Source: Bacillus massiliigorillae | GTDB lineage: Bacteria > Bacillota > Bacilli > Bacillales > DSM-1321 | Length of the DNA: 64,000 bases | Direction of reading: 5' to 3' | NCBI RefSeq assembly: GCF_000380245.2 | Contig: NZ_HG428741.1 | Coordinates: 505,580-569,579 of the forward strand | Shown here: in pieces, positions 54,959 to 64,000 of the stretch | How the letters are laid out: the number at the start of each line of letters is the position of its first letter | How positions within the stretch are numbered: the stretch's first letter is position 1 | Translations under genes and position numbers: made by a program | Notes under the pieces: model-generated | What the model was told of the DNA's origin: nothing | What the model saw: the letters and a program-made list of their open reading frames with translations, nothing else | The model's database searches: none

Positions 54959-56509
54959 GTGGGGTTTAAAGAAGATTTTTTATTTTGGCATATTATAAAA
55001 AAATTAACATTACAGCATGGATATAGTGTACTTACAATGTCAGAGGATCAGAATGAGGTTTGGTTAGAAAATAATCAAAAAAATAATTCTTCTGTATTGC
55101 GATTTATGAGACATGATTTTGATTGGGCAAATGTATTAAAGCATGATTTAAATCGAACAGCTGCGAATGGTGAAAATATTCGAAAGCAATTATTTAAAAG
55201 ACCTATTACTGTTTTGAATACGTACATAACACAATATAAACCTGTAGATGAGTATGAATCTTACATAAAAAATGGATTGAAAAATAATAAAACCATTATA
55301 AATTCAAACATAATTGATTCAGAAGGTTTATCTGAAGGAATACAAAAATTAGAAGAAAAGCTTGGTTTTTCACTACTTAATGTGGAAGAAATACCATCAA
55401 ATATTGAAGAAAATGATATAAAAAAAATGAAACAAGAAGTTTTACATTCTGCTATTCAAAAGCGTCAAGAAGAACAAAAAGTATTTCAAAATGGAAAGCC
55501 ATGGTTTACAAAAATCTTTTTGGGTATTCAAGTGCTTATTTTCATCATAATGGAAATAGTAGGAAGTAGTGAAAGTACTGCAACACTCGTCGAATTTGGG
55601 GCTAAATATAATCCTTTAATGCTAGAGGGAGAATGGTGGCGTTTTATTACACCGATGTTTCTTCATATAGGTTTTCTACACTTGTTAATGAATTCTGTTG
55701 CACTTTTCTACTTAGGCTCAGAAGTGGAAAAAATATATGGAAATGCTCGCTTTTTCCTAATTTACTTATTTGCAGGGTTTGCGGGTGTCGTTGCTAGTTT
55801 TGTTTTTTCTAATGGAACTGTAGCGGCAGGAGCTAGCGGAGCCATTTTTGGCTGTTTTGGCGCTCTATTGTATTTTGGGATTGTTAATCCAAAATTATTT
55901 TTAAGAACGATGGGTACAAATATTATTGTTTTGATTTTGATCAACTTAGTATTAGGATTTACGATTTCGGGTATTGATAATGCCGGCCATATAGGTGGAT
56001 TAATTGGTGGCTTTTTAGCAACAGCAGCAGTAGGAATACCGAAGCAAATGAAACCAATTTATAACGCTATGGCAGGAGTAATCCTTGTTGTAGGTAGTTT
56101 TTTGCTACTGAAGTATGGATTTTCGATGCAACAAAGCAGTAATCAAGATGTTCCACTTACAGTATTAGCGCAAGAATATATAGAAGCTGGTGATGAAGAC
56201 AAAGCAAAGGTTTTATTACAGAAAGCTGTGAATCACAATTTAATTTCTCCAAATGCAAATTTCTTGTTGGGAAATATGAGTATTGATGATAAGCAATATG
56301 ATAAGGCGAAAGATTATTATAAAGAGGCTATTAAGCTAAATCCCGAATTTCATCAAGCGTACTACAACTTGGCATTGATGTATTTGCAGGAAAACGATGT
56401 AAAACAAGCTAAAGTAAATCTTGATAAGGCTATAAAGCTTGCTCCTGGAGAAGCTACTTATAAGAAATACGAAGAGCAGATTAATGATTATTTAAAGAGA
56501 AATGAGTAA
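54959..56509 (+). CDS. yqgP: rhomboid-family intramembrane serine protease with TPR tail (YqgP/GluP)
   Basis: Membrane protease of about 516 residues. A cytosolic N-terminal domain (about 1-180, YqgP-type) precedes seven membrane helices. The catalytic Ser is in GASGAIFGCFG and the catalytic His in NAGHIGGLIGG; WWRFITPMFLHIGFLHLLMN is the usual rhomboid entry. Two or three TPR units follow (AQEYIEAGDEDKAKVLLQKA, YYKEAIKLNPEFHQAYYNLA). B. subtilis YqgP cleaves the Mg transporter MgtE. The frame opens at 54908 inside the repeat terminator. GTG 54959 (after GAAGG) or GTG 54941 (after GGAG) are the likely starts; homology favours 54959. Confidence 0.93.
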   Translation: MGFKEDFLFWHIIKKLTLQHGYSVLTMSEDQNEVWLENNQKNNSSVLRFMRHDFDWANVLKHDLNRTAANGENIRKQLFKRPITVLNTYITQYKPVDEYESYIKNGLKNNKTIINSNIIDSEGLSEGIQKLEEKLGFSLLNVEEIPSNIEENDIKKMKQEVLHSAIQKRQEEQKVFQNGKPWFTKIFLGIQVLIFIIMEIVGSSESTATLVEFGAKYNPLMLEGEWWRFITPMFLHIGFLHLLMNSVALFYLGSEVEKIYGNARFFLIYLFAGFAGVVASFVFSNGTVAAGASGAIFGCFGALLYFGIVNPKLFLRTMGTNIIVLILINLVLGFTISGIDNAGHIGGLIGGFLATAAVGIPKQMKPIYNAMAGVILVVGSFLLLKYGFSMQQSSNQDVPLTVLAQEYIEAGDEDKAKVLLQKAVNHNLISPNANFLLGNMSIDDKQYDKAKDYYKEAIKLNPEFHQAYYNLALMYLQENDVKQAKVNLDKAIKLAPGEATYKKYEEQINDYLKRNE

Positions 56510-56522
56510 ATAGATAGTGAAG

Positions 56523-56558
56523 AGGAAGCATATTTCGAGGTATGTTTCCTTTTTTTTA
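56523..56558 (+). terminator. terminator after yqgP
   Basis: AGGAAGCATA/TATGTTTCCT with one mismatch, 10-nt loop and eight T. Confidence 0.85.
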
Positions 56559-56594
56559 TGACCAAAATTATCGATAGAAGGGAGTGTGTAAATT

Positions 56595-58052
56595 TTGAGT
56601 TCTACTAAACACAGTGTGTCACCAAATATTGAGGAAAATCTTGCTTATCTTAATCAATCGTTAGCTGTTGATAAGAGCTTCGATGTAATTCGTTTGGATG
56701 TTGTTTATGCTGAACGTAAAATGGCCTTATTTTTAATAGATGGCTTTGCTAAAGATGATATTCTTCATTATTTAATGAAAGTACTTCTTGAATTAAAGCC
56801 TGAAGATTTAGAACCAGATCCACTGGAGAAGCTCTTGAAAACGTATATTCCATATGTTGAAGTGGATTCGACGGACGATCTTGATAAGATTATTGATAGC
56901 GTGCTAGCTGGACCGACAGCTCTTGTTGTGGATGGCATAAATCGTGCGATTCTAATTGACGCTCGGACGTATCCCGTGCGGGGGCCTCAAGAGCCTGATA
57001 TGGAAAGAGTTGTACGAGGAGCACGAGATGGATTTGTAGAAACAATTGTCTTTAACACTGCATTAACAAGAAGAAGAGTTCGTGATCGCTCACTTCGAAT
57101 GGAATATATGTCAATAGGAAGACGTTCTAAAACAGATGTGGTGGTTTGTTATTTAGAAGATGTTGCTAATGATCACTTTGTTCAAGAGGTAAAGACCTCC
57201 CTACAAAAAATTGATACAGATGGCTTACCGATGGCAGAAAAAAGTATTGATGAATTTATCACAGGGAGATATTGGAATCCTTATCCGATAATGAGGTATA
57301 CAGAAAGACCTGATACAGCGGCGGCGCATTTATACGATGGGCACGTAATTGTATTTGTAGATGGATCACCTAGTGCTCTCATTACACCTTCTACTTTTTG
57401 GCATCATCTACAGCATGCTGAAGAGTATCGTAATAAACCAATCGTTGGGGCATATATGCGTATCGTTCGCTTTCTAGCTGTTTGGGCATCCATTTTTGTT
57501 TTACCTTTATGGTATTTCTTCGCAGAAAATCAAGATTTTTTACCCGCAGCATTGTCATATATTGGACCAAATGATATAGGAAATATACCGTTAATTGTAC
57601 AATTTCTCATTATAGAGGTCGGGCTCGATATGCTAAGGATGGCAGCAATACATACACCTTCGTCATTAGCAACTGCACTTGGATTAGTCGCTGCGTTAAT
57701 GATTGGAGGAGTAGCTGTTGAAGTGGGCTTATTATCGAATGAGGTCATTCTTTATTTATCATTGGCAGCGATTGGAACTTTTGCAACGCCAAGTTATGAA
57801 TTAAGCTTAGCCAATAGACTAATTCGCTTAGGGCTACTAATTGTAACCGCACTATTCGGCTTACCTGGCTTTGTTATCGGTGTTACAGTCTATATTCTTT
57901 ATTTGGTCAAAATGCAATCCCTTGGAGTTCCATACTTATGGCCGTTTATTCCTTTTTCTTTGCGAGCACTTCGTGATGTTATTATTCGCATACCGATGCC
58001 ATTAAAAAATCGTAGACCGAAGATCCTTCATCCAAAAGATCCAGATCGTTGA
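56595..58052 (+). CDS. spoVAF: spore germination protein, GerA family (SpoVAF-like)
   Basis: 485-residue protein of the GerA-subunit family: a soluble N-terminal domain of about 290 residues, containing VRGARDGFVETIVFNTALTR and RRVRDRSLRMEYMSIG, then five membrane helices and a C-terminal RDVIIRIPM region. The sequence is closer to SpoVAF than to nutrient-receptor GerAA by its SLAVDKSFDVIRLDV N terminus. SpoVAF belongs to the spore dipicolinate channel/germination complex. Here it is not in a spoVA operon. The start is TTG with AGAAGGGAG upstream. It shows that the host forms endospores. Confidence 0.85.
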   Translation: MSSTKHSVSPNIEENLAYLNQSLAVDKSFDVIRLDVVYAERKMALFLIDGFAKDDILHYLMKVLLELKPEDLEPDPLEKLLKTYIPYVEVDSTDDLDKIIDSVLAGPTALVVDGINRAILIDARTYPVRGPQEPDMERVVRGARDGFVETIVFNTALTRRRVRDRSLRMEYMSIGRRSKTDVVVCYLEDVANDHFVQEVKTSLQKIDTDGLPMAEKSIDEFITGRYWNPYPIMRYTERPDTAAAHLYDGHVIVFVDGSPSALITPSTFWHHLQHAEEYRNKPIVGAYMRIVRFLAVWASIFVLPLWYFFAENQDFLPAALSYIGPNDIGNIPLIVQFLIIEVGLDMLRMAAIHTPSSLATALGLVAALMIGGVAVEVGLLSNEVILYLSLAAIGTFATPSYELSLANRLIRLGLLIVTALFGLPGFVIGVTVYILYLVKMQSLGVPYLWPFIPFSLRALRDVIIRIPMPLKNRRPKILHPKDPDR

Positions 58053-58149
58053 AAATATTGTCAGAAATTCATAAGTTTCGCTTCCCTACTTGTGAGATTA
58101 ACTCGCATTCGATATACTTTATCTGTGATTAAACATAACGAGGGATACT

Positions 58150-58353
58150 ATGAATACAATATATGACATACGACAATTATTAAAAAGATTTGGCACATTT
58201 ATTTACATCGGGGATCGGGTTGCTGATCTGGAATTAATGGAAGAAGAAATAAGAGAACTTTATAAATCTCAATTAATTGATGTAAAGGATTATCAGATGG
58301 CGATGATACTTTTACGACAAGAGATTGCGATTGAAAAGGAAAAAAGAGTGTAA
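58150..58353 (+). CDS. yqgQ: YqgQ-like DUF910 protein
   Basis: 67-residue soluble protein (TIYDIRQLLKRFGTFIYIGD then RVADLELMEEEIRELYKS), clearly of the YqgQ/DUF910 family, a small helical bundle suggested to bind nucleic acid. It is followed 11 bp later by glcK, as in B. subtilis. CGAGGGAT lies before the ATG. Function is unknown. Confidence 0.9.
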   Translation: MNTIYDIRQLLKRFGTFIYIGDRVADLELMEEEIRELYKSQLIDVKDYQMAMILLRQEIAIEKEKRV

Positions 58354-58364
58354 GGTGGATTTAA

Positions 58365-59330
58365 ATGAAAAAGTGGTTAATTGGAGTAGACTTAGGTGGT
58401 ACGACAACAAAATTAGCATTTATTAATCTTGACGGAGAAATCGTGCATAAGTGGGAAATTCCGACTGATATCTCTGATAAGGGCGTTTATATTACAGAAA
58501 ATATTGCAAAAGCTATTAAAGCAAAATTAGATGAGCTTGGGCAAACAAATGCTAATGTAGTTGGAGTAGGAATGGGTGCTCCAGGTGCTGTTGATGAAAA
58601 TACGGGTATAATATTTGAAGCAGTGAACCTAGGTTGGACTAATTACCCATTACAGGACAAGTTATCTACTGCAACAGGATTGCCAGTTGTGATTGAAAAT
58701 GATGCGAATATGGCTGCATTAGGTGAGATGTGGAAAGGCGCTGGCGATGGTGCGAAAGACTTAGTGTGTGTGACACTAGGAACAGGCGTTGGTGGCGGTG
58801 TCATTGTAAACGGTAACATGGTTTCAGGCATTAGTGGAGCTGCTGGAGAAATTGGACATATGACATCTGTTGTTGAGAACGGCTATGCTTGTAATTGTGG
58901 CAAGACGGGTTGTTTAGAAACTGTTGCATCAGCTACAGGTATTGTGAGAGTGGCGATGGAGAAGATAGAGAGTAATCCTACCTCTTCATTAAAGAAAATC
59001 TTAGATGAAACGGGTTCTATTTCAGCTAAAGATGTTGTTATATGTGCTGAAGCAGGCGATGAATATGCTCTTTCTGTATTAGATCAAGTATGCTTTTATT
59101 TAGGGCTTACTTTAGCGAATGTGGCAAATGTGTTAAATCCTGAAAAGATTGTCATCGGTGGTGGCGTTTCAAAAGCGGGAGACATATTATTAAATAACAT
59201 CTTGAAATACTTTAAAAAATACGCGTTTATTCGAGTTCGTGAATCGACGAGCATAAGTATAGCAACACTTGGTAATGATGCAGGTGCTATTGGAGCTGCA
59301 TGGCTTGTAAAAAATAAATTTATGAAGTAA
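58365..59330 (+). CDS. glcK: glucokinase (ROK family)
   Basis: Phosphorylates glucose with ATP. It has 321 residues. ROK marks: [12 protein letters not shown] (phosphate 1), [21 protein letters not shown] with the catalytic Asp, [21 protein letters not shown] and the zinc-binding [10 protein letters not shown]. No DNA-binding domain, so it is a kinase rather than a NagC-type repressor. AAGGTGG precedes the ATG. Operon with yqgQ, closed by a terminator. Confidence 0.96.
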   Translation: MKKWLIGVDLGGTTTKLAFINLDGEIVHKWEIPTDISDKGVYITENIAKAIKAKLDELGQTNANVVGVGMGAPGAVDENTGIIFEAVNLGWTNYPLQDKLSTATGLPVVIENDANMAALGEMWKGAGDGAKDLVCVTLGTGVGGGVIVNGNMVSGISGAAGEIGHMTSVVENGYACNCGKTGCLETVASATGIVRVAMEKIESNPTSSLKKILDETGSISAKDVVICAEAGDEYALSVLDQVCFYLGLTLANVANVLNPEKIVIGGGVSKAGDILLNNILKYFKKYAFIRVRESTSISIATLGNDAGAIGAAWLVKNKFMK

Positions 59331-59340
59331 ACAATATGGA

Positions 59341-59377
59341 GAGCTGATTAGCATTTATTAAAATCAGCTCTTTTTTT
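59341..59377 (+). terminator. terminator after glcK
   Basis: GAGCTGAT/ATCAGCTC, 14-nt loop, seven T. Confidence 0.88.
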
Positions 59378-59557
59378 ATAAAAAATGAAACTTTTTTACG
59401 TTTAGCTCGTCTAATAGGTAGGGTAGAAGAATATCATTGGAAATGTGTTTGTTTTACTGGATTATTTTTCGATTTGATTTTTACCGGAAAAAGTATTAAG
59501 ATTTTAGCATTGGTTATGTTACAGTTTAGTTTTTCTATGTGTAAGAATGTTTACAGG

Positions 59558-59654
59558 TGTGTTACAGAAGGGTAACACATATTAAGGTGCTAATAATATG
59601 AAAAACGATATAAAGTCGCCTGTGAAAGCGACTATTTTAACGCGTGTTGTTTAA
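59558..59654 (+). promoter_or_regulatory. leader of the LTA synthase gene: inverted repeat, hairpin and 18-codon ORF
   Basis: TGTGTTAC/GTAACACA (59558-59565 with 59572-59579) is a perfect 8-bp repeat with a 6-nt spacer. An 18-codon frame [18 protein letters not shown] (59598-59654) contains the hairpin AGTCGC/GCGACT (59614-59633). The ltaS ribosome binding site follows at once. It could be operator plus attenuator; unproven. Confidence 0.35.
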
Positions 59655-59674
59655 GGGGAGGTCTTTCAAAAAAA

Positions 59675-61576
59675 ATGAAAAAATATTTTACTCTGGATAA
59701 GTTCTCAGTAAAAAGTATTTCATTAACTGCTGCAGCTATTATTATGCTGTGGATCAAAACATATATTACGTATAAACTTTGCTTTGATATTAAAATCGAA
59801 AATGGTATGCAAGAATTTATCTTGTTTATCAATCCACTTTGCTTCTTAATGGCTATATTTGCTATAGGGCTGTTTTTAAAGGACAAACGTCGTCCTATGT
59901 TTATCATGATAACTAGTATATTAATAACTGCAGTACTATATGGTAATGTAGTATACTATCGTGAATTTACGGATTTCTTAACGATTCCGTTATTAATGCA
60001 AGCAAAAGATATTGGTGATTTAGGAGGAAGTATTGTAAGTCTTCTTTCACCATGGGATATTCTATTCTTTTTAGATATAGTATTATTAGGTTTAATTATT
60101 AAGTTTAAACCTTCATTTGTAGTGAATAAATCATATTCAAAAACAAATCGCCGCGTTTTCTTATTATTAGTTGTGGCAATTGGCTTCTTTAATTTAGGAT
60201 TAGCTGAAACAGAACGTCCTCAATTATTAACTAGAACGTTCGATCGTGAAATGTTAGTTAAGAATATTGGTACGTATAATTACCATATCTATGATGCGTA
60301 TTTAGCAACGAAATCGTCTGCACAAAGAGCTTTGGCTGATGGCAGTGAATTAGCAGAAGTTGAAAACTATGTACGTGCTAATTATAAAGAACCAAACAGT
60401 GAAATGTTCGGTGCTGCTAAAGGAAAAAATGTAATCTTAATCTCTATGGAAAGTACGCAGAACTTTGTTATTAACAACACTGTAAATGGCCAAGAAATTA
60501 CGCCGTTCTTAAATGATTTCATTAAAGAAAGCTATTACTTTGATAATTTCTATCACCAAGTGGGACAAGGGAAAACATCTGACTCTGAATTCTTGGTTGA
60601 AAACTCATTATATCCATTAAGCCGTGGTGCTGTATTCTTTACACATTCTCAGAATGAATATAAAGCCACACCAGAGATTTTAAATGAAAATGGCTATACA
60701 ACAGCGTCATTACATGCGAATGGTAAGAGTTTCTGGAATCGTGATGTAATGTATCAAGCACTTGGATACGAAAATTTCTATGATATTGAGTCTTACAATG
60801 TAACAGAAGAGAATTCTGTTGGTTGGGGCTTGAAGGATAAAGAGTTCTTCGATCAATCAATTGCTCACTTAAAAGAGATGCAAGCGACAGGTAAGCCATT
60901 CTATGCAAAATTTATTACGTTAACAAATCATCATCCATATGAATTGGATCCGGAAGATGCATCTATCGAGCCATTTAATTCAAATTCAAAAACGTTAAAT
61001 AACTATTTCCCAACAGTTCGTTATACAGACGAAGCGTTGGAGCAGTTTATTAATAAGTTGAAAGAAGAAGGCTTATATGACGATTCAATTATTGTAATTT
61101 ATGGAGACCATTATGGTATTTCAGAGAATCACAATGCTGCAATGGCTCAATATTTAGGTAAAGAATCAATCACTCCATTTGATTCTGTACAATTACAACG
61201 TGTGCCTTTCATTGTTCATATGCCAAACCAAAAAGAAGGTAAAGTGATTTCTAAAGTATCAGGTCAAATCGATGTTAAACCAACATTATTACATCTTTTA
61301 GGTATCGATACTAAGAATAATATTGAGTTTGGAACAGATATCTTCTCTAAAGATAAATTAGACTTTACTGTTTTCCGTGATGGTAGTTTTGTCACAAAAG
61401 ATTATGTTTATACACGTGAGACTCTTTATGATAAAAAGACTGGAGAACCAATTGAAGATAAGAGTGTAGCAGAGCCATATATTGAGAAAGCTAAGCAAGA
61501 GCTAGAATACTCTGACAAAATCATCTACGGTGATTTATTACGCTTTAACGATAAGAATAAGTACGATTCTAAATAA
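59675..61576 (+). CDS. yqgS: lipoteichoic acid synthase family protein (YqgS/LtaS)
   Basis: Glycerol-phosphate transferase that builds or primes lipoteichoic acid on the outer membrane face. It has 633 residues: five N-terminal helices (about 12-180), then an extracellular sulfatase-type domain. The nucleophile Thr lies in ISMESTQNF; metal ligands lie in the Glu of that motif and in IYGDHYGIS. The substrate loop [16 protein letters not shown] is present. The signal-peptidase-like site after the last helix (around [10 protein letters not shown]) could release the enzyme domain. GGGGAGG is 12 bp before the ATG. Paralogue group (LtaS, YfnI, YqgS, YvgJ) is assigned by position. Confidence 0.94.
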   Translation: MKKYFTLDKFSVKSISLTAAAIIMLWIKTYITYKLCFDIKIENGMQEFILFINPLCFLMAIFAIGLFLKDKRRPMFIMITSILITAVLYGNVVYYREFTDFLTIPLLMQAKDIGDLGGSIVSLLSPWDILFFLDIVLLGLIIKFKPSFVVNKSYSKTNRRVFLLLVVAIGFFNLGLAETERPQLLTRTFDREMLVKNIGTYNYHIYDAYLATKSSAQRALADGSELAEVENYVRANYKEPNSEMFGAAKGKNVILISMESTQNFVINNTVNGQEITPFLNDFIKESYYFDNFYHQVGQGKTSDSEFLVENSLYPLSRGAVFFTHSQNEYKATPEILNENGYTTASLHANGKSFWNRDVMYQALGYENFYDIESYNVTEENSVGWGLKDKEFFDQSIAHLKEMQATGKPFYAKFITLTNHHPYELDPEDASIEPFNSNSKTLNNYFPTVRYTDEALEQFINKLKEEGLYDDSIIVIYGDHYGISENHNAAMAQYLGKESITPFDSVQLQRVPFIVHMPNQKEGKVISKVSGQIDVKPTLLHLLGIDTKNNIEFGTDIFSKDKLDFTVFRDGSFVTKDYVYTRETLYDKKTGEPIEDKSVAEPYIEKAKQELEYSDKIIYGDLLRFNDKNKYDSK

Positions 61577-61581
61577 AGATG

Positions 61582-61612
61582 AAAAAAGGTTGCCATTCGG
61601 CAACCTTTTTTT
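61582..61612 (+). terminator. terminator after yqgS
   Basis: AAAAAAGGTTGCC-ATTC-GGCAACCTTTTTTT. Confidence 0.92.
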
Positions 61613-61618
61613 GCAGGC

Positions 61619-61735
61619 TAAGAAAGTATATAATCTGAATGTTGTCCAACCTTATTTTCAAGCATAGCTCTTTTGGATTGGGAGTAAGACAAGGAGCATA
61701 AACATCACTTAAAAAAGACCGATGCCGTTTTTCTT
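61619..61735 (+). repeat. structured intergenic repeat, short copy E (degenerate)
   Basis: Starts with the same TAAGAAAGTATATAAT as copy D, again right after a gene terminator. It retains CTTATTTTCAAGCATAGCTC, GATTGGGAGTAA and a weak ACCGATGCCGT plus T5 end. The second hairpin is eroded. It lies before yqgT. Confidence 0.7.
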
Positions 61736-61797
61736 TTCATCTTTATTTTTACTAGCTCATACATTCAATGTAAGAAATGGAAAAGGGGCGATGTAAA

Positions 61798-62643
61798 TTG
61801 AGCGCCGTGTATGATTATAATCAATTGCGAAGTAATCTAGCTTGGTTACAGCATAAGTTTCCTTTTATAAAATGTAATGTGATTGGAAAGAGTGTATTAG
61901 AAAAAAATATATATGAACTGCGCATTGGAAGCGGTGAAAAAGTCATTCATTATAATGCGGCTTTCCACGCCAATGAATGGATTACGTCATTTGTATTGAT
62001 GAAATGGATTTCTCAATTATTACATTTTCAAAATATTGAAACATTTAATACGATTCAACTTTCACTTGTCCCAATGGTAAATCCAGATGGAGTTGAATTA
62101 GTGAGTAAAGGTCTAGTTGCTGCACAAGGTTTATATAATGTGGAAGAAATGAATGAATATAATAAGGATTTTTGCAGATGGAAAGCTAATATTCGAGGAG
62201 TGGATTTAAATAAGCAGTACCCTGCGAATTGGCAGCAATATAAAGAAGCTGTGTATTGTACTACTCCTTATTATAGAGATTATCCTGGAGAAGAACCTTT
62301 AACAGAGCCAGAATCAATTGCAATGAGAAAATTGGTGGAAAATAATTATTTTGAATCGGTTTTTTCTCTTCATACACAGGGTAAAGAATTTTATTGGGGG
62401 TATTGTGGTTATGAACCGCCTCATTCCAAGGTGCTGGCGGATGAATTTGAAAGGGTAAGTGGCTATAAGGGAATTCAGTATACAAATAGTCATGCGGGAT
62501 TTAGAGATTGGTTTATTTGTCAGTATCGCAAGCCTGGATTTACACTTGAACTTGGGAAAGGGATAAACCCACTTCCTATGTCGCAATTCACAGAAATATA
62601 TGAACAAACTACTCCAATTCTTAATGCTTCATTGTATATGTAG
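61798..62643 (+). CDS. yqgT: M14 family peptidase, gamma-D-glutamyl-diaminopimelate peptidase-like
   Basis: Zinc carboxypeptidase-fold enzyme of 281 residues, expected to cut gamma-D-Glu-mDAP bonds of peptidoglycan peptides. Zinc ligands in FHANEWITS (HxxE) and SLHTQGKEFYWG (His); substrate-binding NPDGVEL; catalytic Glu in FTLELGKG. It has neither a signal peptide nor LysM domains, so it may be cytoplasmic or spore-associated. An ATG at 61777 opens the frame, but AAAGGGG precedes TTG 61798, which I prefer. It follows yqgS as in B. subtilis. Confidence 0.88.
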   Translation: MSAVYDYNQLRSNLAWLQHKFPFIKCNVIGKSVLEKNIYELRIGSGEKVIHYNAAFHANEWITSFVLMKWISQLLHFQNIETFNTIQLSLVPMVNPDGVELVSKGLVAAQGLYNVEEMNEYNKDFCRWKANIRGVDLNKQYPANWQQYKEAVYCTTPYYRDYPGEEPLTEPESIAMRKLVENNYFESVFSLHTQGKEFYWGYCGYEPPHSKVLADEFERVSGYKGIQYTNSHAGFRDWFICQYRKPGFTLELGKGINPLPMSQFTEIYEQTTPILNASLYM

Positions 62644-62792
62644 GAAAATAGACTGATATTCATCTTATTTTTCTTTTACTCTTTAATAATCACAGTATAT
62701 TGACTATTATTGAATATGAATAAAATAAATCACAGGATTAGTGAGGTATAGTGCTGACGAAAAGCTTTACTAATAAGTTGGGGTGAAAAAGC

Positions 62793-63884
62793 TTGGTAGA
62801 CAGACGTAGTTGGAAAGGTAGAAGGAGGTTTGTTTTTTTTGTATGCTATTGTTTTCTTATTCTTTTCATAGTTGGCTGTGAAAATCAACCAAAGAAAACA
62901 ACTAAGCAAATAGAAGAGAAAAAACCTGGTGAGGTTACGATTGAATCATTATCGCTTTCTGATGAATATACATTTGAAAGTAGTTATGGATGGTTAGATA
63001 ATGACACAATTATTTATTCAGCTAATAAAGATGATGAGCATTATCTATTTTCGTACCACATTCCATCTAAAGAAAAGAAAGAACTTTTTAAAACGGGTGA
63101 AATGATTGCTGAGGCATCTGTTTCTCCTAATAAAAAGTATATACTTGTATATTCAACCAGTGACAGTTCAGTCGCTAATGTTCATTTTCTTACAAGTAGT
63201 GGAAGCAAACAATATTCAGTTTCTATTCCATCTTCAGAATTGTCTTTTGATTGGAATACTTTTGCAGAAGATACTGTATTGATTGATAGTTTTTATGAAG
63301 ATTGGACGTACAAAACCTATGTATGTAATTTTGAAAAAAAGACTTTACATGAAGTAAAGATACCCCAACCGTTCGCTCAATGGCACTCGAAAGATTCAGT
63401 CCTATTTTTACAATGGGATGATGATTCTCCAAGATTAAGTGCACCATTGATGAAGTACAATTTGGAATCAAATAAGGAAAGCGACCTTTATAAAGATGTG
63501 ATAACATTTAAAGCCAACAAAAAGGTATTGCTCACTGTACATGAAATTCCAGAAGATAAAAACAATGTTGTTTATATGTTCCATGATTGGGAAGGAAAAG
63601 AATTACAAACTATTAAAATGCCAGTTATTAGTTCATATTCTGACTGGATGATTCCTTCGTTCGATATAAATGATAAACAACACTCACTGATTACATTTCA
63701 GCCTTACGAAGCTGCCCTTATGGATCAATACGATCAAAAATTCCAATTAAGTCTTTATAATTGGAAAACGGGTGAAAAAAGGGTGATAGGTGATCATCTT
63801 GAATCAGCTCCGCTTTTATTTTCGCCAGCAGGTGATAAATGCTTATACGGCAACAAGCTTGAACAAATAATAGTTTTAAATTAA
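62793..63884 (+). CDS. yqgU: YqgU-like lipoprotein with beta-propeller-type fold
   Basis: 363 residues. Basic N terminus then hydrophobic CYCFLILFIV and a lipobox FIVGC, so it is anchored outside the membrane. The mature part has repeated strand patterns (YGWLDNDTIIYSANKDDEHY, VSPNKKYILVYST, FSPAGDKCLYGN) like WD40/TolB-type propellers. The start is TTG with GGGGTGA 8 bp upstream. Position matches yqgU. Function is unknown. Confidence 0.83.
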   Translation: MVDRRSWKGRRRFVFFVCYCFLILFIVGCENQPKKTTKQIEEKKPGEVTIESLSLSDEYTFESSYGWLDNDTIIYSANKDDEHYLFSYHIPSKEKKELFKTGEMIAEASVSPNKKYILVYSTSDSSVANVHFLTSSGSKQYSVSIPSSELSFDWNTFAEDTVLIDSFYEDWTYKTYVCNFEKKTLHEVKIPQPFAQWHSKDSVLFLQWDDDSPRLSAPLMKYNLESNKESDLYKDVITFKANKKVLLTVHEIPEDKNNVVYMFHDWEGKELQTIKMPVISSYSDWMIPSFDINDKQHSLITFQPYEAALMDQYDQKFQLSLYNWKTGEKRVIGDHLESAPLLFSPAGDKCLYGNKLEQIIVLN

Positions 63885-63981
63885 AGGTTTATATTTACGC
63901 TTATAACCTGCTATAATGGTCTGTAGGATTGTCTAAAAGTAGGATAAACATATTCATTTAAATAAAGTAGAATAAAAAAAT

Positions 63982-64000
63982 CTCTAGCAAAGTGCTAGAG
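63982..64000 (+). terminator. hairpin at the window edge, probably a terminator
   Basis: CTCTAGCA-AAG-TGCTAGAG. A T-tract, if any, lies outside the window. Confidence 0.5.

Overview
The window is low-GC Firmicutes DNA from a spore-forming member of Bacillus in the broad sense. The evidence is the AT-rich codon use, strong AGGAGG-type ribosome binding sites, frequent TTG/GTG starts, a SpoVAF-type germination protein, MEP-pathway ispG and ispH, and a gene order that follows the yqfP-yqgU backbone known from Bacillus subtilis (ispH, yqfQ, cshB, nfo, yqfT, zur, yqfW, yqfX, ispG, yqfZ, yqgB, yqgC, sodA, yqgE, pbpA, pst operon, phoU, rpmG, yqgN, yqgP, yqgQ, glcK, yqgS, yqgT, yqgU). I cannot name the species from sequence alone.

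Layout. 1-11577: the distal part of a surface polysaccharide cluster (nucleotide-sugar dehydratase cut by the window edge, priming sugar transferase, several glycosyltransferases, a Wzy-like polymerase, galE and a Wzx-like flippase), ending at a bidirectional terminator. 11660-16395: ispH, yqfQ, cshB, nfo. 16522-18930: a Crp/Fnr regulator and hybrid-cluster protein Hcp. 19327-22666: a short-chain dehydrogenase, yqfT and the zinc uptake set znuC-znuB-zur with a Zur-type box. 22723-27471: an ABC exporter behind a perfect Fur box, yqfW, yqfX, ispG and yqfZ. 27645-30734: accessory DNA with a chemoreceptor, a LexA-box-like site with a tiny ORF, a compositionally distinct S-layer-homology protein and a gene remnant. 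30890-36614: yqgB, a Na/Pi cotransporter, yqgC, sodA and yqgE. 36716-46094: two tandem class B penicillin-binding proteins, then the phosphate-starvation operon pstSCAB-phoU behind an 11-bp-periodic PhoP box. 46150-50309: a PfpI/Lrp pair, an ABC transporter and two small membrane proteins. 50731-63884: a hypothetical gene, rpmG, yqgN, a DUF92 protein, ldh, a small membrane protein, rhomboid protease yqgP, spoVAF-like, yqgQ, glcK, ltaS-type yqgS, yqgT and lipoprotein yqgU.

The most unusual signal is a dispersed intergenic repeat of about 170-190 bp, present in three full copies (12732-12900, 41368-41557, 54717-54908) and two shorter copies with a shared 5' boundary (38904-39020, 61619-61735). 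Each full copy folds into a long hairpin, a second hairpin and a terminator-like GNRA-loop hairpin. The copies differ by compensatory base changes in the stems, while the apparent 40-50 codon ORF inside them shows no third-position bias. This points to a structured RNA or DNA element rather than a gene. It lies upstream of ispH (opposite orientation), the second pbpA, pstS, yqgP and yqgT, and two copies flank the duplicated pbpA.

Three reading frames are broken by a single missing base in a homopolymer (T7 at 7372, T6 at 35255, A8 at 39139). Either the assembly undercalls homopolymers or these are real slippage-prone lesions; raw reads would decide. Other leads are a 50-nt hairpin just upstream of the sodA ribosome binding site, a leader with a hairpin and small ORF in front of the LTA synthase, and the LexA-box small ORF near 29500.
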